NCBI GenBank assembly: GCA_037367355.1
Contig: CM074695.1
Span: 1 to 64,000, forward strand
Source: Neoscytalidium dimidiatum
Lineage: Eukaryota; Ascomycota; Dothideomycetes; Botryosphaeriales; Botryosphaeriaceae
Direction: 5' to 3'
Length of the DNA stretch: 64,000 nucleotides
Shown here: piece by piece, positions 44,884-55,106 of the stretch
Layout: each line of letters begins with the position of its first letter
Numbering within the stretch: the first letter of the stretch is position 1
Position numbers and translations under genes: made by a program
Notes under the pieces: generated by a model
Seen by the model: the letters and a program-made list of their open reading frames with translations, nothing else
Told to the model about the DNA's origin: nothing
Database searches by the model: none

Positions 44884-46514
44884 ATGAGGATCACCTGGAG
44901 TGTGCTGGCCATTGGTGTCTCTATCTTTCAGCTCGCTTGTGCGGTCGAATCTCTGACAAACTTGAATCTATCCGCATGCGCAGTTAGTGCCTCTGATGCC
45001 GGATCGCTTCTCTTGCTGATTTGGTTTTCAGGCTCAATGTCTCGACACTGCACTACAATTGCAGATATGCTCGTCGACGGACGAGAACTGTCTCTGCACG
45101 AATAAAGATTTCCTTCATCAATTCGAAGGATGCGTGGATGCTAGCTGTACAGTCAGACAGTTTTTGAGTAAGACAGCAGACTTTCACCTCAGACCCATGA
45201 CTAGAGCTTACACGGGTGGAACAGCGGCAAAGAATGCCACGACGACTGCGTGTGGTGCAGAAGTAAGAGATAAGAGGTCTACAGTCATTTGGGTTGCCGG
45301 TGTAGGTGGCACTATAGCCTACATCTCGATTTTCCTTAGGCTCTACACGCGACACTTCATCACCCAAGGAGGATTCGGCTTGGATGACTGGTCGACTATT
45401 GCTACCGCGGTGGGTATTTTCCCAAGGCCGTCTTGGGCCGTAGTTAATGTTGACTGGCAGGTATTCTTGGCTCCGCTAACCGCCGGTGCGATTCTGCGTC
45501 AGTCCCCATTTCCTTTCACGAAATTTTCGGAGCCCTGACTGTAGGATTTCAGTCGCGAAAAACGGCCTTGGGAAAGACATATGGACTCTCCCATTCCACA
45601 GCGTCGATTCCACGCTTTACGTACTTAAAATGTGCTTATCTCAAGTAGGGCTACGTTCTAACGCACTCTTAGATCTTCTACATACAGGAACATCTCTATG
45701 TGATAGCCACCGTGCTTGTCAAAGTCTCCTTTCTTCTCTTCTACTTCCGAATCTTTCCTGACGCCACATTTCGCAAGATCGTTGGAGCCACGCTTATTTT
45801 CGCCGTTTGCTTTGGGGTCTCGGCCCTCTTCGCGTTCGCCTTCCAATGCACCCCCATTGACCGAGCATGGCACGGGTGGGATGACGAGCAGCCGGGTTCC
45901 TGCGTGAACATCAATGTGCTGGTGCTGACAGCCGCGGCCCTCAATATCTGCGCGGATTTCTGGATCATCGTTCTGCCCATCCCGGCAGTCGTCAGTCTGC
46001 AGTCATCCATCAGAATGAAACTGCAGATATCAGCCATGTTCTGTACCGGATTCTTGTATGTATCGCCATCCTTCTGGTCGGGGAAGGGAAGACACGAGAC
46101 TGACCGCAGCCAAGCATTACTGGAGTTAGTATCTACCGTGCCGTCATGCTGACAAGTTTTGCCACTACCTACAATCCAACCTGTAAGCAGACCAGTCCCT
46201 TCAATGTTTCTTTAATTGAGTTCGTCATAGGGGACTGGTGCGACGGCGGGTATTGGTCAATCATTGAGGTCGACGTTGGTATCTTGTGCACAAACATGCC
46301 CGCAATTCGTTCATTGCTGGGCCGGATCGTGCCGAGAGTCTTCGGCACCACGCGGAAGACTTCAAGCAATGAGCCATCAAAGACTATAGGGAGAAGCTCG
46401 CAAACTCCACGTGGCATCCGGTCTTTCCAAACATCTAGGACGGCGGCGGAAAGTTTCGTACAGCTTATCGAAATGGACTCCAGATCGGTCAAGAACAACC
46501 AGGGTAATTTGTAG
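44884..46514 (+). pseudogene. CFEM-containing PTH11-like receptor with one frame break
   Basis: Seven exons can be traced: 44884-44982, 45032-45167, 45225-45413, 45503-45620, 45673-46055, 46130-46182 and 46231-46514. A signal peptide is followed by a CFEM domain with the cysteines of LSAC, AQCL, ICSS, NCLC, EGCVDASC and, after the second splice, TTACGAE, eight in all. The seven-helix part has GLDDWSTIATA, KNGLGKDIWTLPF, LLFYFRIFPDATFRK and CTPIDRAWHGW, ending in a Ser/Arg-rich tail. Exon lengths sum to 1262 nt, one short of a multiple of three. The missing base is at 45550-45555, between GFQ and the AKNG block. Otherwise every intron keeps phase. It is either a fresh pseudogene or a sequence error; the family would be a surface receptor of about 420 residues. 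Confidence 0.8.
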
Positions 46515-47004
46515 TCGACTAGAATAATAGCGTTATGAGTACCGGCGTGCAATGTGGAGCAAAGAAATATACGCGAGAGATGCGAATGGAGGTGGCTGTT
46601 GGAAGAAAGCGGAGGCGGAGGCGGAGGCGGCGGGCGGTAGCAGCTGGTGCGGAGGCGCTGCCCGCCCGGGGAGCAGTGTGCAGCTGTTCCGCTCCACGCA
46701 TCGGCACTTGGCGCGAACCTGACGCTCGTGCGCTTCTCTCCGTCACCGCCGCCGCCGCCTTTCTTTCGAGCTCCCACTGGCGCATCAACACGCGCTTCCG
46801 GCCACCGCCCTGCCGTCTTCCCGCTCCTAATACACCGTCCCTCCCGACTTTTAGAATCGCTGATTGCCCCACCAAGTCTCCGGCATTCGCGTCATGCGCC
46901 CGTAGATTCGGCGCTCGCGACAACGCTCAAGCCCGCCCGAACCAACCCGCGCCTCACCTGTACGAACACCCGCTCTCGCCCTGCTACACGGAGAGCCGAA
47001 CACC
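46515..47004. promoter_or_regulatory. Upstream region of TAF6
   Basis: 490 bp between the receptor stop codon and the TAF6 start. It contains gga/gcg triplet repeats near 46610 and no gene. The promoter of the housekeeping gene must lie here; no specific motif is claimed. Confidence 0.4.
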
Positions 47005-48410
47005 ATGTCGGTCTGGAACCCCGATAACATCAAGGACGTCGCCGAGTCGGTCGGCATCGCCTCACTCAGCGACGATGTGGCGGAGGACCTGGCCCGCGAT
47101 GTCGAGTTCAGAATTGGCCAGGTGCTGGAGGAGGCTCTGAAGTTCATGCGCCACTCCAAGCGCACCACCCTGAGCACCCAGGACATTTCCCAAGCCCTCC
47201 GCGTGCTGGACGTCGAGCCGCTGTACGGGTACGAGTCGACACGCCCCTTGCGCTTCGGCGAGGCATCCATGGGCCCGGGTCAGCCGCTGTTCTACGTGGA
47301 AGACGAGGAGGTCGATTTCGAGAAGCTCATCAATGCGCCGCTGCCCAAAGTCCCCCGCGAGATATCCTTCACCGGTCAGTCTCCCCTCCAGCCCGCAGGC
47401 AGGCCTCGAACTCGCCAAGCTAACCTCTCGCAGCACACTGGCTCGCGCTCGAAGGCGTTCAGCCCGCCATCGCGCAGAACCCCACGTCGGCCGACTCCAG
47501 GCATCAGGACCTCCTTCCCAAGGGCCCTGGCGCCAATCCTCACCTCGCCGCCGTCAACGGGTACGACAACGTTGCCGTCAAGCCGTTGGTCAAGCACGTA
47601 ATATCAAAGGAACTACAGCTGTACTTCGACCGCATCGTCAGCGCCCTGGGCGATGCCGACAACGAGGAGTGGCGGGCGCAAGCGCTGGGCAGCCTCCGGA
47701 CAGATCCAGGCCTGCACCAGCTGGTACCGTATTTTGTGCAGTACATTGCTGAGAAAGTCACGCACAACATGAAGGACCTGTTCATCCTCACGCAGATGAT
47801 GCACATGACCTCGGCGCTGCTCACCAATCCTAGCCTCTACATGGACGCCTACATAACGGGGCTGGTCGCGCCGGTGCTGACGTGTCTGATGGGCAAGCGG
47901 TTGGGCACCGGGTCTGAGGCCAACCCGCTGGCGCACTTCGACCTGAGGGACCTGGCAGGCACCATCATAATCGAGATCGCGAAGCGGTACGGCAATTCAT
48001 CGCAGACGCTCAAGAAGCGGCTCGCAGGCACGCTCTGCAAGAACTTCCTGGACGACAAAAAGCCGTGCGGGACGCACTACGGGGCGATCCTGGGGCTGCA
48101 GGGCATCATGGGCGCGGACGGGGTCAAGTTCTTGATCCTGCCGAACCTCAAGCTGTTCGACGCGGTGCTGAAGGAACGGCTGGCGGACGAGGCGACCAAG
48201 GCGGAGGCCGAAATGGTGGTAGTGGTGATCCTGCGCGGGCTCCAGGCGCTCGAGAGCGGGGCGGCGCCATTGGCCAATGGGGTGACGAGCAACGAGGCGA
48301 CCAAGGAGAAGCTTGTGGACAAGGTCGGGGAGGTCATCGGAGCCAAGGTGCTGGAGCTGGGGCGGCCACGGCTAATTGCGCAGATCGTGGAGGCGGACGT
48401 GTCGCTATGA
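47005..48410 (+). CDS. TAF6: Transcription initiation factor TFIID subunit 6
   Basis: Two exons, 47005-47374 and 47434-48410 (59-nt intron), give 448 residues, the usual length for fungal TAF6. The histone-fold domain, about residues 5-70, begins [18 protein letters not shown] and contains [21 protein letters not shown]. The splice restores [15 protein letters not shown], the conserved linker. The C-terminal HEAT-like domain covers about residues 190-405, including [29 protein letters not shown] and [23 protein letters not shown]6 pairs with TAF9 in TFIID (and SAGA in yeasts) to support RNA polymerase II initiation in the nucleus. It is the clearest core gene in the window and anchors the conserved part of the region. 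Confidence 0.96.
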
Positions 48411-49301
48411 CGAAGTGGCAGCCATTGTCAAACTTACTGGAGACGGCGGCGTTACGGAAATGGATGGCGGGGCAGGACAGGACAGGACAAAAAGGCAGCT
48501 TGTAATCGATCTGACCAGACCAGGCGATACCTCGATACTCGCTGTGGCGTTGGGGCGACGAGTTCTTTCTTCCATGTACGTACATACACACCCAGACAGA
48601 CAGACAGACAGACTAGCAGGCAGGCAGGCAGCTCCAGTACGCGGCTGCAGCTGGCCCAAGAGGTGCATAATGCAATGCAGGCGTACGCAGCAGGCAGCTG
48701 TCGGCCTTGTTAGCAGCGTCAGGCAAGCGGGCAAGCGGGCAAATGCAAGTGCAAGTGTCAGAGCCGGTGCCAGTGCCAGTGCCAGTGCCAGTGCCAGTGC
48801 CAGAGCCGGTGCCAGGATGAACGACGGGGGCAGCAGGATGGCGGCCTCGGAGACGGCCGCGCTTGTGTCGCGACGGGGCCGGCCGGCTCAACACCAGCGC
48901 GCCGTTCGCGGGAGCTGCCAATGGGAAGAGGGCGAGGATGGCCGTTTAGGCTGCGAACAGGCGCTGCTGTAGGGCGACTGCATGGCGCAGCGAGCATCAC
49001 GCTGGCGCGGGCGGTCACTGGACGAGGCCGGCAGCCCCCGCAGTTGCAGCGCGCGACAACTCATCACCACCGTCCGCGACACCGACCCGCCCAACCAGCG
49101 GCGAGCCGCACGCGATGACAGCGCATGAGCTGCAAGTCACTGGAACAGAGCGCGCCGTGAGACTGCACCGCAACCATGGCCATCGCTGACTCGCCGCCCG
49201 CCCGCACCCGCACCCGCGTCCGCGCTCGCGCCCCAGCCCCAGCCCGAGCTCCAGCCCACGCCTACGCCGCCCAAGCCGCTCTCGACGCCGACGCCGACGC
49301 G
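48411..49301. other. Intergenic with simple repeats
   Basis: No gene. Short repeats are crowded here: aggac units near 48473, cagacaga and caggcagg runs near 48594-48632, and a longer hexamer array listed separately. Confidence 0.45.
48760..48813. repeat. Imperfect hexamer array (agtgcc)n
   Basis: About nine units of six bases: a core of five agtgcc copies (48772-48801) flanked by ggtgcc and agagcc variants. Non-coding, between TAF6 and the Ser-rich gene. Confidence 0.85.
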
Positions 49302-50555
49302 ATGAGCGACCAGCCTGCCAGTGCCAGTCGAAACGCCGATGGCCACAGCGCCCGACACGTCCTGTCGCTCCCCCAAGGCCTCTGGAGCCCGGCTTCATCC
49401 TCCCAGACCGACCTCTCGCAGCGCCCGTCGTCGTCCACCGCCGTCCACGACGACTCGTCTGCCACCGCCGTCCAGCGCTTTCCCGGCCTCCGCCAGCTCT
49501 ACAGCGGCGCCGCCTCCTGGCGCGCCTCGCTTCGCAGCAAGCCCAAGTCCACCACCACCGAGACCTCCATCTCCTCCCGCCCCGTCATCGTCAGGACGTA
49601 TTCCGGCGGCTCCTCCTCCTCCTCACGCGCCCAGCGCGCCTCCTCGCACCGACGCGTCGACGCGTCGCCGTCGCCGTCGCCGTCGTCGTCGTCGTCGCAG
49701 ATGCCCCAGCGGCCCTCGTCCCTGCCGCCCGCGGCCGACTTCTCCTTTGATGGCATCCTCCACGCCGTCGAACCCGAGATTGCTGGTGCAATTGATGCCA
49801 TTGCCGCCATTTGCGCCCGCAGCAAGCTCAGCTTGGCCGACGAGTACACGGCCCACCGCCCGCCACACGAAGTCCTCGACCCGGCAATACCGCTCCAGCC
49901 CTCGCAGCGCCAGCGCTGGTGGAGCGTCGTGAGGGACACTGCCCTGTCGGCTGTTCCTGAGGCGAGCAGCAGCAGCGAGCGCTTGATAGGCAGCAGGACT
50001 GCCTCGCGCGCCTCCGTCTCGTCGGCTGCTGGCCATAGCTCGCGTGGCAGGAAGAACTCGGCCTACGGGAGCTTGAAGAGCATTGTGTCTGGGGACGGCA
50101 ATGCCCGCAAAGGACTCGCCGCCCTTTTTGGTTCCAACGATGGCCACGAGGGCGACGACTATCCGGAGCCTCCCTCGCCTACCTCCTTCCACCACCCCGC
50201 CCATTGGCTCGTGTCGGATTCAACCCATCCGTCCATTACCCTTTCGTCTGGTCCGGCTGCGCGAGCTGCGTCTCCACGCGTTTCACTGGCCACCTCGGAG
50301 GAACCCATCGGTTCCACAGCTACACCAGCCCTCAATGGCAATGCGAGGTCGCATCGCGAAGGTCGCCAACGCTCCAATTCTCTGTCGAGATGGCTTCCTT
50401 GGCCTGGCGAGGAGCCGCGTCCTCCGGACCTTGCAAGTGGTCCCGGGACCGATGACCACAGCACGGGCACCGTCGCAGAGCAGAGACTGAAAGAGCTACT
50501 CCGGACTACAGCGCAGCCTAGCGAAAGCCGCAAACCGACTGATTCTGCTGGATAA
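49302..50555 (+). CDS. Serine-rich protein of unknown function
   Basis: A single exon of 417 residues from the ATG at 49302 (MSDQPASASRNADG). The same frame is open upstream to 49176, but that part is a low-complexity Arg/Ala/Pro repeat and is unlikely to be coding. Most of the protein is disordered, with poly-Ser tracts, an SPSPSPSSSSS run and many basic SR or RS pairs. One ordered-looking block, FSFDGILHAVEPEIAGAIDA, runs on to about residue 220 with LADEYTAHRPPHEVLDPA and a RWWSVVRDTAL stretch; this looks conserved among ascomycetes. No catalytic motif, signal peptide or helix is seen. Many Ser-Pro sites suggest phosphorylation. Confidence 0.7.
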   Translation: MSDQPASASRNADGHSARHVLSLPQGLWSPASSSQTDLSQRPSSSTAVHDDSSATAVQRFPGLRQLYSGAASWRASLRSKPKSTTTETSISSRPVIVRTYSGGSSSSSRAQRASSHRRVDASPSPSPSSSSSQMPQRPSSLPPAADFSFDGILHAVEPEIAGAIDAIAAICARSKLSLADEYTAHRPPHEVLDPAIPLQPSQRQRWWSVVRDTALSAVPEASSSSERLIGSRTASRASVSSAAGHSSRGRKNSAYGSLKSIVSGDGNARKGLAALFGSNDGHEGDDYPEPPSPTSFHHPAHWLVSDSTHPSITLSSGPAARAASPRVSLATSEEPIGSTATPALNGNARSHREGRQRSNSLSRWLPWPGEEPRPPDLASGPGTDDHSTGTVAEQRLKELLRTTAQPSESRKPTDSAG

Positions 50556-52428
50556 TATTTCCATCGACGTTGAACAATCGGGGCCGACCACGTGAATCCA
50601 AGACATCCCCCACGCCCGTCAGCACGTGGTCAGGACGCCGGCCAACGTGGGCCAATCATCCGTGAGCCTCATCTGTAACGCCCGGGCGCTCATGGCTGCC
50701 GCAACCATCGTCCTGGTGTCTACTTCCTTGGTCGTACACGGCGTCGCATTTATAAGGCCGCTCAGTTTGGCCCTAGCTTCGACTCTCCCGTACGGTGCAC
50801 ATCCTTCTCGGACTCTCGCCCATCTGGTCTCTTTATCGTCTCGCACTATCTCGCGGCTTTGAGTTGTTTTTGTAATGATTCCGCAACCTCTTCTTCCCGT
50901 AAGTTTCTTCCAGGTCTCGCAAGACTGTAACGAATCACGACCAAAGGCGTAAGCATGATGAGTGGGCGATGAGCCAAAAAAAAGACTGCATATTCCCAAC
51001 GCGCCCACTTGGTGGCATATCTGCATTTCCCGGCGGCAATAGCACCTTATGCAGGCATACGGAAGCCGATACTCTGCCGATCCTGGCAACCGACTGAACA
51101 TGACCTGTGGTGCCTGATTCGTACCCATTTTAGACCAACGGCGTTTTCTGGTCGGTTTGTTATACTACTTAGGCAGAAGGATGCGGAGGATCTCTGACAT
51201 TTTCTGTTCTCTTCACGAATCACGACTTACGATTAAGATGATGCAATGACACATCCTTTTTCCCCTTGCCGTACACTTTGCGCGACCAACAGTTTCATTC
51301 CTTGCTGAACCGCAGTAATTGCCTGTCCGACGCTGTGCGATGCTCCAAGGGATCCATGCTTCAAAGTTTGTTCTCGGTGGAGTAGCACGGCCACCTAACC
51401 TACCCCATTTTACCCCGCATCGGTACGTAGACCAAATTATGCTTCATCCCTCATCACAACAGCTTACAGGAGCGTTTGAGAGATTCACTTTGGGCACGTC
51501 GCCCAAGATTCACGGGGCAGACATGTCTCCTGCAGATGATCGTATAAGTTGTTACCCTGAACCGATTCCCGTCGGTGGGCGCGGAACATCAACTGCTCCT
51601 CCTGGAGGATTTTTTTTTTTTTTTTCAATAGAGGGTATCTACTCTGCTCCAAGTAGCATACTCTCTCGTGCACGCCAACGCTTTGAGTCACGCGGGACTA
51701 AACCCAATGCGCATCAAACGGCGAGAGTAGCAAGGAAAATACCTCGTTCCACAGTTACAGACTCCATTCACCCGGACGACGGCGGCATCTTCATCCGCGA
51801 GTTCACTGTTGCCGGGCAGTCCAAGTGCCCCTCAGGTGAGGTCTTTGAGGGAAATTCGCTAATTAGAAGAACTCGTTCACAACGGACGAATGAAATAGGT
51901 GTAGGGTTGCTCCAAAGGGAATCCGACACCTCCGAACCTCCGCTCCACCTCCCCCATAGCAATTTGCTCGGAGCCGTAGTCCTTCTCCTAGCCGAATGAG
52001 GCTCCCACTCTCGAAAAGGACCGGCTCAAGCGGAAATCCGAGAGAGGCAAATCATTTACGCGCACAAAAAGTATGTTTCTTTATCTTCGCTAGCATGTAG
52101 ATAGTCCCACCTGTGATATTGCTTCCCGCCAACTTCTTCACTGAAAAAGTCTCGGCTTCTCCTTGAATTAAGCTCGCGGCCTGTATGGCTCTCCTCATAG
52201 TCACAATTATCAGAGCCCTGAGTCCGATGCGTCGAACGCATAAAAGGATGAAGCAGCTATGGAGATATCCGAATTCAGGCCGCCGCCCATGCCCATCTCC
52301 ACACAGGTCACGACTATGCTATCTTAAACAATCGACACAGAATTGCAGTCGAAGTCACTCAGAGCTATGGATAAGACTCTCCGCACACTTTCCGACGTCG
52401 GCTACGCGCACCTTGTCCAGAAAACGCA
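50556..52428. other. Gene-poor stretch, 1.9 kb
   Basis: No supported gene. A 226-codon frame at 51319-51999 includes a run of Phe from a poly-T tract (about 51611-51625) and is judged non-coding. Just before 52428, a frame from 52377 reads TLRTLSDVGYAHLVQKT, which looks like an N-terminal piece of the next gene in another phase. Confidence 0.4.
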
Positions 52429-55106
52429 ATGTCAGGCAATGCCGGTGCAGAGCCGGTATCGGGGACCATGGAGCGCGTGCAGAAGGCCGCTGGAGCCACT
52501 CTCGCGGTAGTCCCCATGCTCCAAGGTACCTACCTGTTCAAGTCGACCATAATGAAGGCCGTCCGTCCGCTGGACGCCCGGTTTGACCATGCTAAGGAGA
52601 AAGCTATCACTAGCTGCATCGTACATTCGTCCGGAACGAGCAGGCTGCCTAAACCAGTGCCAACGTGGTGGAGGAATTGGCCGGGATTCTTGAAGCCTGG
52701 AACAACGGAGAAGACATTCGAGAACGCCCTTGTGACAGCACCGTTATACCACGGCTTCGGCATCTTTAATGTTATGAGGGCTCTCTACTTCGGGCATAGA
52801 GTGGCACTCATGAATGCGAACTTGCCTACTACGAGATCCCAGATCTTGACGGCTTTGAAAGCGTCCAAATGTACATCATTCCTGACAGTACCGTACCATC
52901 TCCTCGTGGCGGCTGGGAAACCGGGCAAGGCTTTCACGACTCGATCCGACGGCGGGTACGACACAAAGGATCTGTTTATGCAACATCCGACGAATCCGCA
53001 CAAGTGGAAGTACGTGAGCCGCAAAGACGACACGATCGTGCTAGTCAATGGCGAGAAGGCCGATCCGCTGCCACTTGAGGACGCGGTGAAGCAACATCCT
53101 GACATTCAGGCTGCTGCGGCATTCGGCGCGCAGCGAGGTTTCCTAGGGATGGTTGTCCTCCCCGAACAGCGCACCGCAAACGTACCCAAGCGGGAGATCA
53201 TCGACCGCATCTGGCCAAACATTCAAGAGGCGATCAAAGTGGTACCTGCGTACGCCCGCATTTCGCGGGGCGCCATCGTTGCGAAGGACGCAGGCACGCC
53301 GCTCCCTCTGACGGAGAAGTTGAGCATCGTCCGGCCGGGCTTTGTGGAGCAGTTCGCCGCCGATATCGATGCTTTGTACGCGCGGTTGGCCGGAGGCGGG
53401 GTCGAGACGGCAGCCGATCTAGGACCTCGGGAGCTCTCCGAGTCAAGGATCAGGGATCTTGTGCGTAAGACGGTGTGCGAAACTCTACAACTGCAGAACC
53501 CCAGCGACCTCACTGACGATGCCGACTTCTTCCTCCTTGGCATGGACTCGTTGCGGGCCACCCAAGTACGCAGCGTATTAGCCAAGGGCTTGAGCGTCGG
53601 CCAGGAGCAGCTGCCGCAGAATGTGGCTTTCGAGAATCCTAGTGTGGCGAGATTAGCGCAGTTCATTGTCAGCATGACGAAGGGGGCTGCTGCGGAGCGG
53701 TCGGATGAGCAGGTTGCAATGGATCTATTACAGAGGTATTCGCACTTCGCGCCTGCCAGCCGCAAGCGGTCCGCCAAGAGACCGGAGAAGGAGGTCGTCG
53801 TAAGTGAGAGTCTTTTCTAGCACACCAGAATCTTACAAGACGGGCTGACGATGCGTAGGTCCTAACGGGTGCAACCGGATCACTCGGCTGCCATGTCCTC
53901 AACAAACTTTTACTCGATACCAAAGTGCAGCGCGTCTATTGCCTCGTCCGCGCCGATAATGCCAATAATGCCCTGCACCGCACCTATGAAACCCTCAAGA
54001 ATGCCCGCCTTCTACCAGGCCTCTCTTCCGCACATAAGGACAAGATCATTGCCCTCCCCAGTGACCTGAGCCAGGAACACTTTGCGCTGCCGCCGTCCAC
54101 CTACGACGAGATAGCCGCTTCCGTCACGACCGTCATCCACAATGCGTGGACCGTCAACTTCAACATGTCTCTCGCCAGCTTCGAGCCTCACTGCATCCGG
54201 GGGACGTACCACCTGCTCAACCTGTGCCTACGCTCCCCTTTCACGCCGCTCCCCACATTCGCCTTCGTCTCCACCATCGGCGCGGTCATGGGAAGCTCCG
54301 AGAACCCCGCTCCGGAACGATTAATGCCGTTCTCGACCGCGGGTACCATGGGCTACAGCCAGTCGAAATGGATCGCGGAGCAGATCTGCGCGGCGGCGAG
54401 CAAGTCGACCGGCATAGCCACGCGCATCGTGCGCATCGGGCAGATCGTTGGCGACACGCAGCACGGCATGTGGAACCCCAAGGAGGCGGTGCCGCTGACC
54501 GTCCAGGCGGCCCTGACCATCGGCGCCCTGCCGCTCAGCGCGCCGAGCCGCGATCGCTGGTCCTGGCTGCCCGTGGACGTGACGGCGACCGCTGTCATCG
54601 AGCTCGCCACGGTGGGGAGCGGCGGCGGCGGCGGCGCGGAGGGAGGATACGTGCCTCCGCTCGTGGCCGTCTTCCACGTCTGCCACCCGCGCACCATATC
54701 CTGGAACGACGACTTCCTGCCCGCGCTGCGCGCCGCCGGGCTGGAGTTCGAGGCGGTGGCCGGGCCGGAGTGGGTGCGCCGGCTGGAGAGCTCGGAGAAA
54801 GATCCGCAGCGCAACCCGCCGATGAAGCTGATCAACTGGTTCAGGGGCTCCTACGGGGATCCAAGCCAGGCCGTCGCCGGTGCGCGGAACGGCGGTGGCG
54901 GCGGCGATGTGGAAGGGCTGGCCGAGACGACGGGCCCGCCGAGAATCGTCGAGCTCGATACGACGGAGAGCAGGAGGGCGGCGCCGAGCCTGCGGGAGCC
55001 GAAGGTCGTCGGGCGGGAGGAGATGGTAAAGTACCTGAGGTACTGGAGGGAAGAGGCGTGGGCGGGTCTCCCGCTCTCCTCGGCTCAGGCGAAGGCGAGA
55101 ATGTAG
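52429..55106 (+). pseudogene. Eroded NRPS-like adenylate-forming reductase (A*-T-R)
   Basis: Exons 52429-53799 and 53859-55106 join in phase across a 59-nt intron and leave an 872-residue open frame. The adenylation domain is damaged. Its N-terminal part is reduced and continues out of frame at 52377-52428; the A3 loop reads SSGTSRLPKPV; and after LTVPYHL roughly 110-130 residues are missing before DGGYDTKDLFMQHP and KDDTIVLVNGEKADP. The lost part would hold the substrate pocket and A5 motif. The carrier domain is intact, with the pantetheine site LLGMDSLRATQ. The reductase domain is complete: VLTGATGSLGCHVL for NADP, GYSQSKW for catalysis, C-terminal end near YLRYWREEAW. It would not activate a substrate itself. 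It is either a pseudogene or a reductase loaded in trans. Confidence 0.75.

Noticed and set aside
44983..45224. Unspliced reading through the CFEM region
   Set aside because: Splicing out 44983-45031 and 45168-45224 restores the CFEM cysteine spacing and the TTACGAE block, while reading through does not.
48760..48813. Possible CRISPR-like array
   Set aside because: The units are directly adjacent hexamers without spacers, in a eukaryotic genome; a simple repeat.
51319..51999. 226-codon frame upstream of the NRPS-like gene
   Set aside because: Includes a poly-Phe run from a T tract and no recognisable features.
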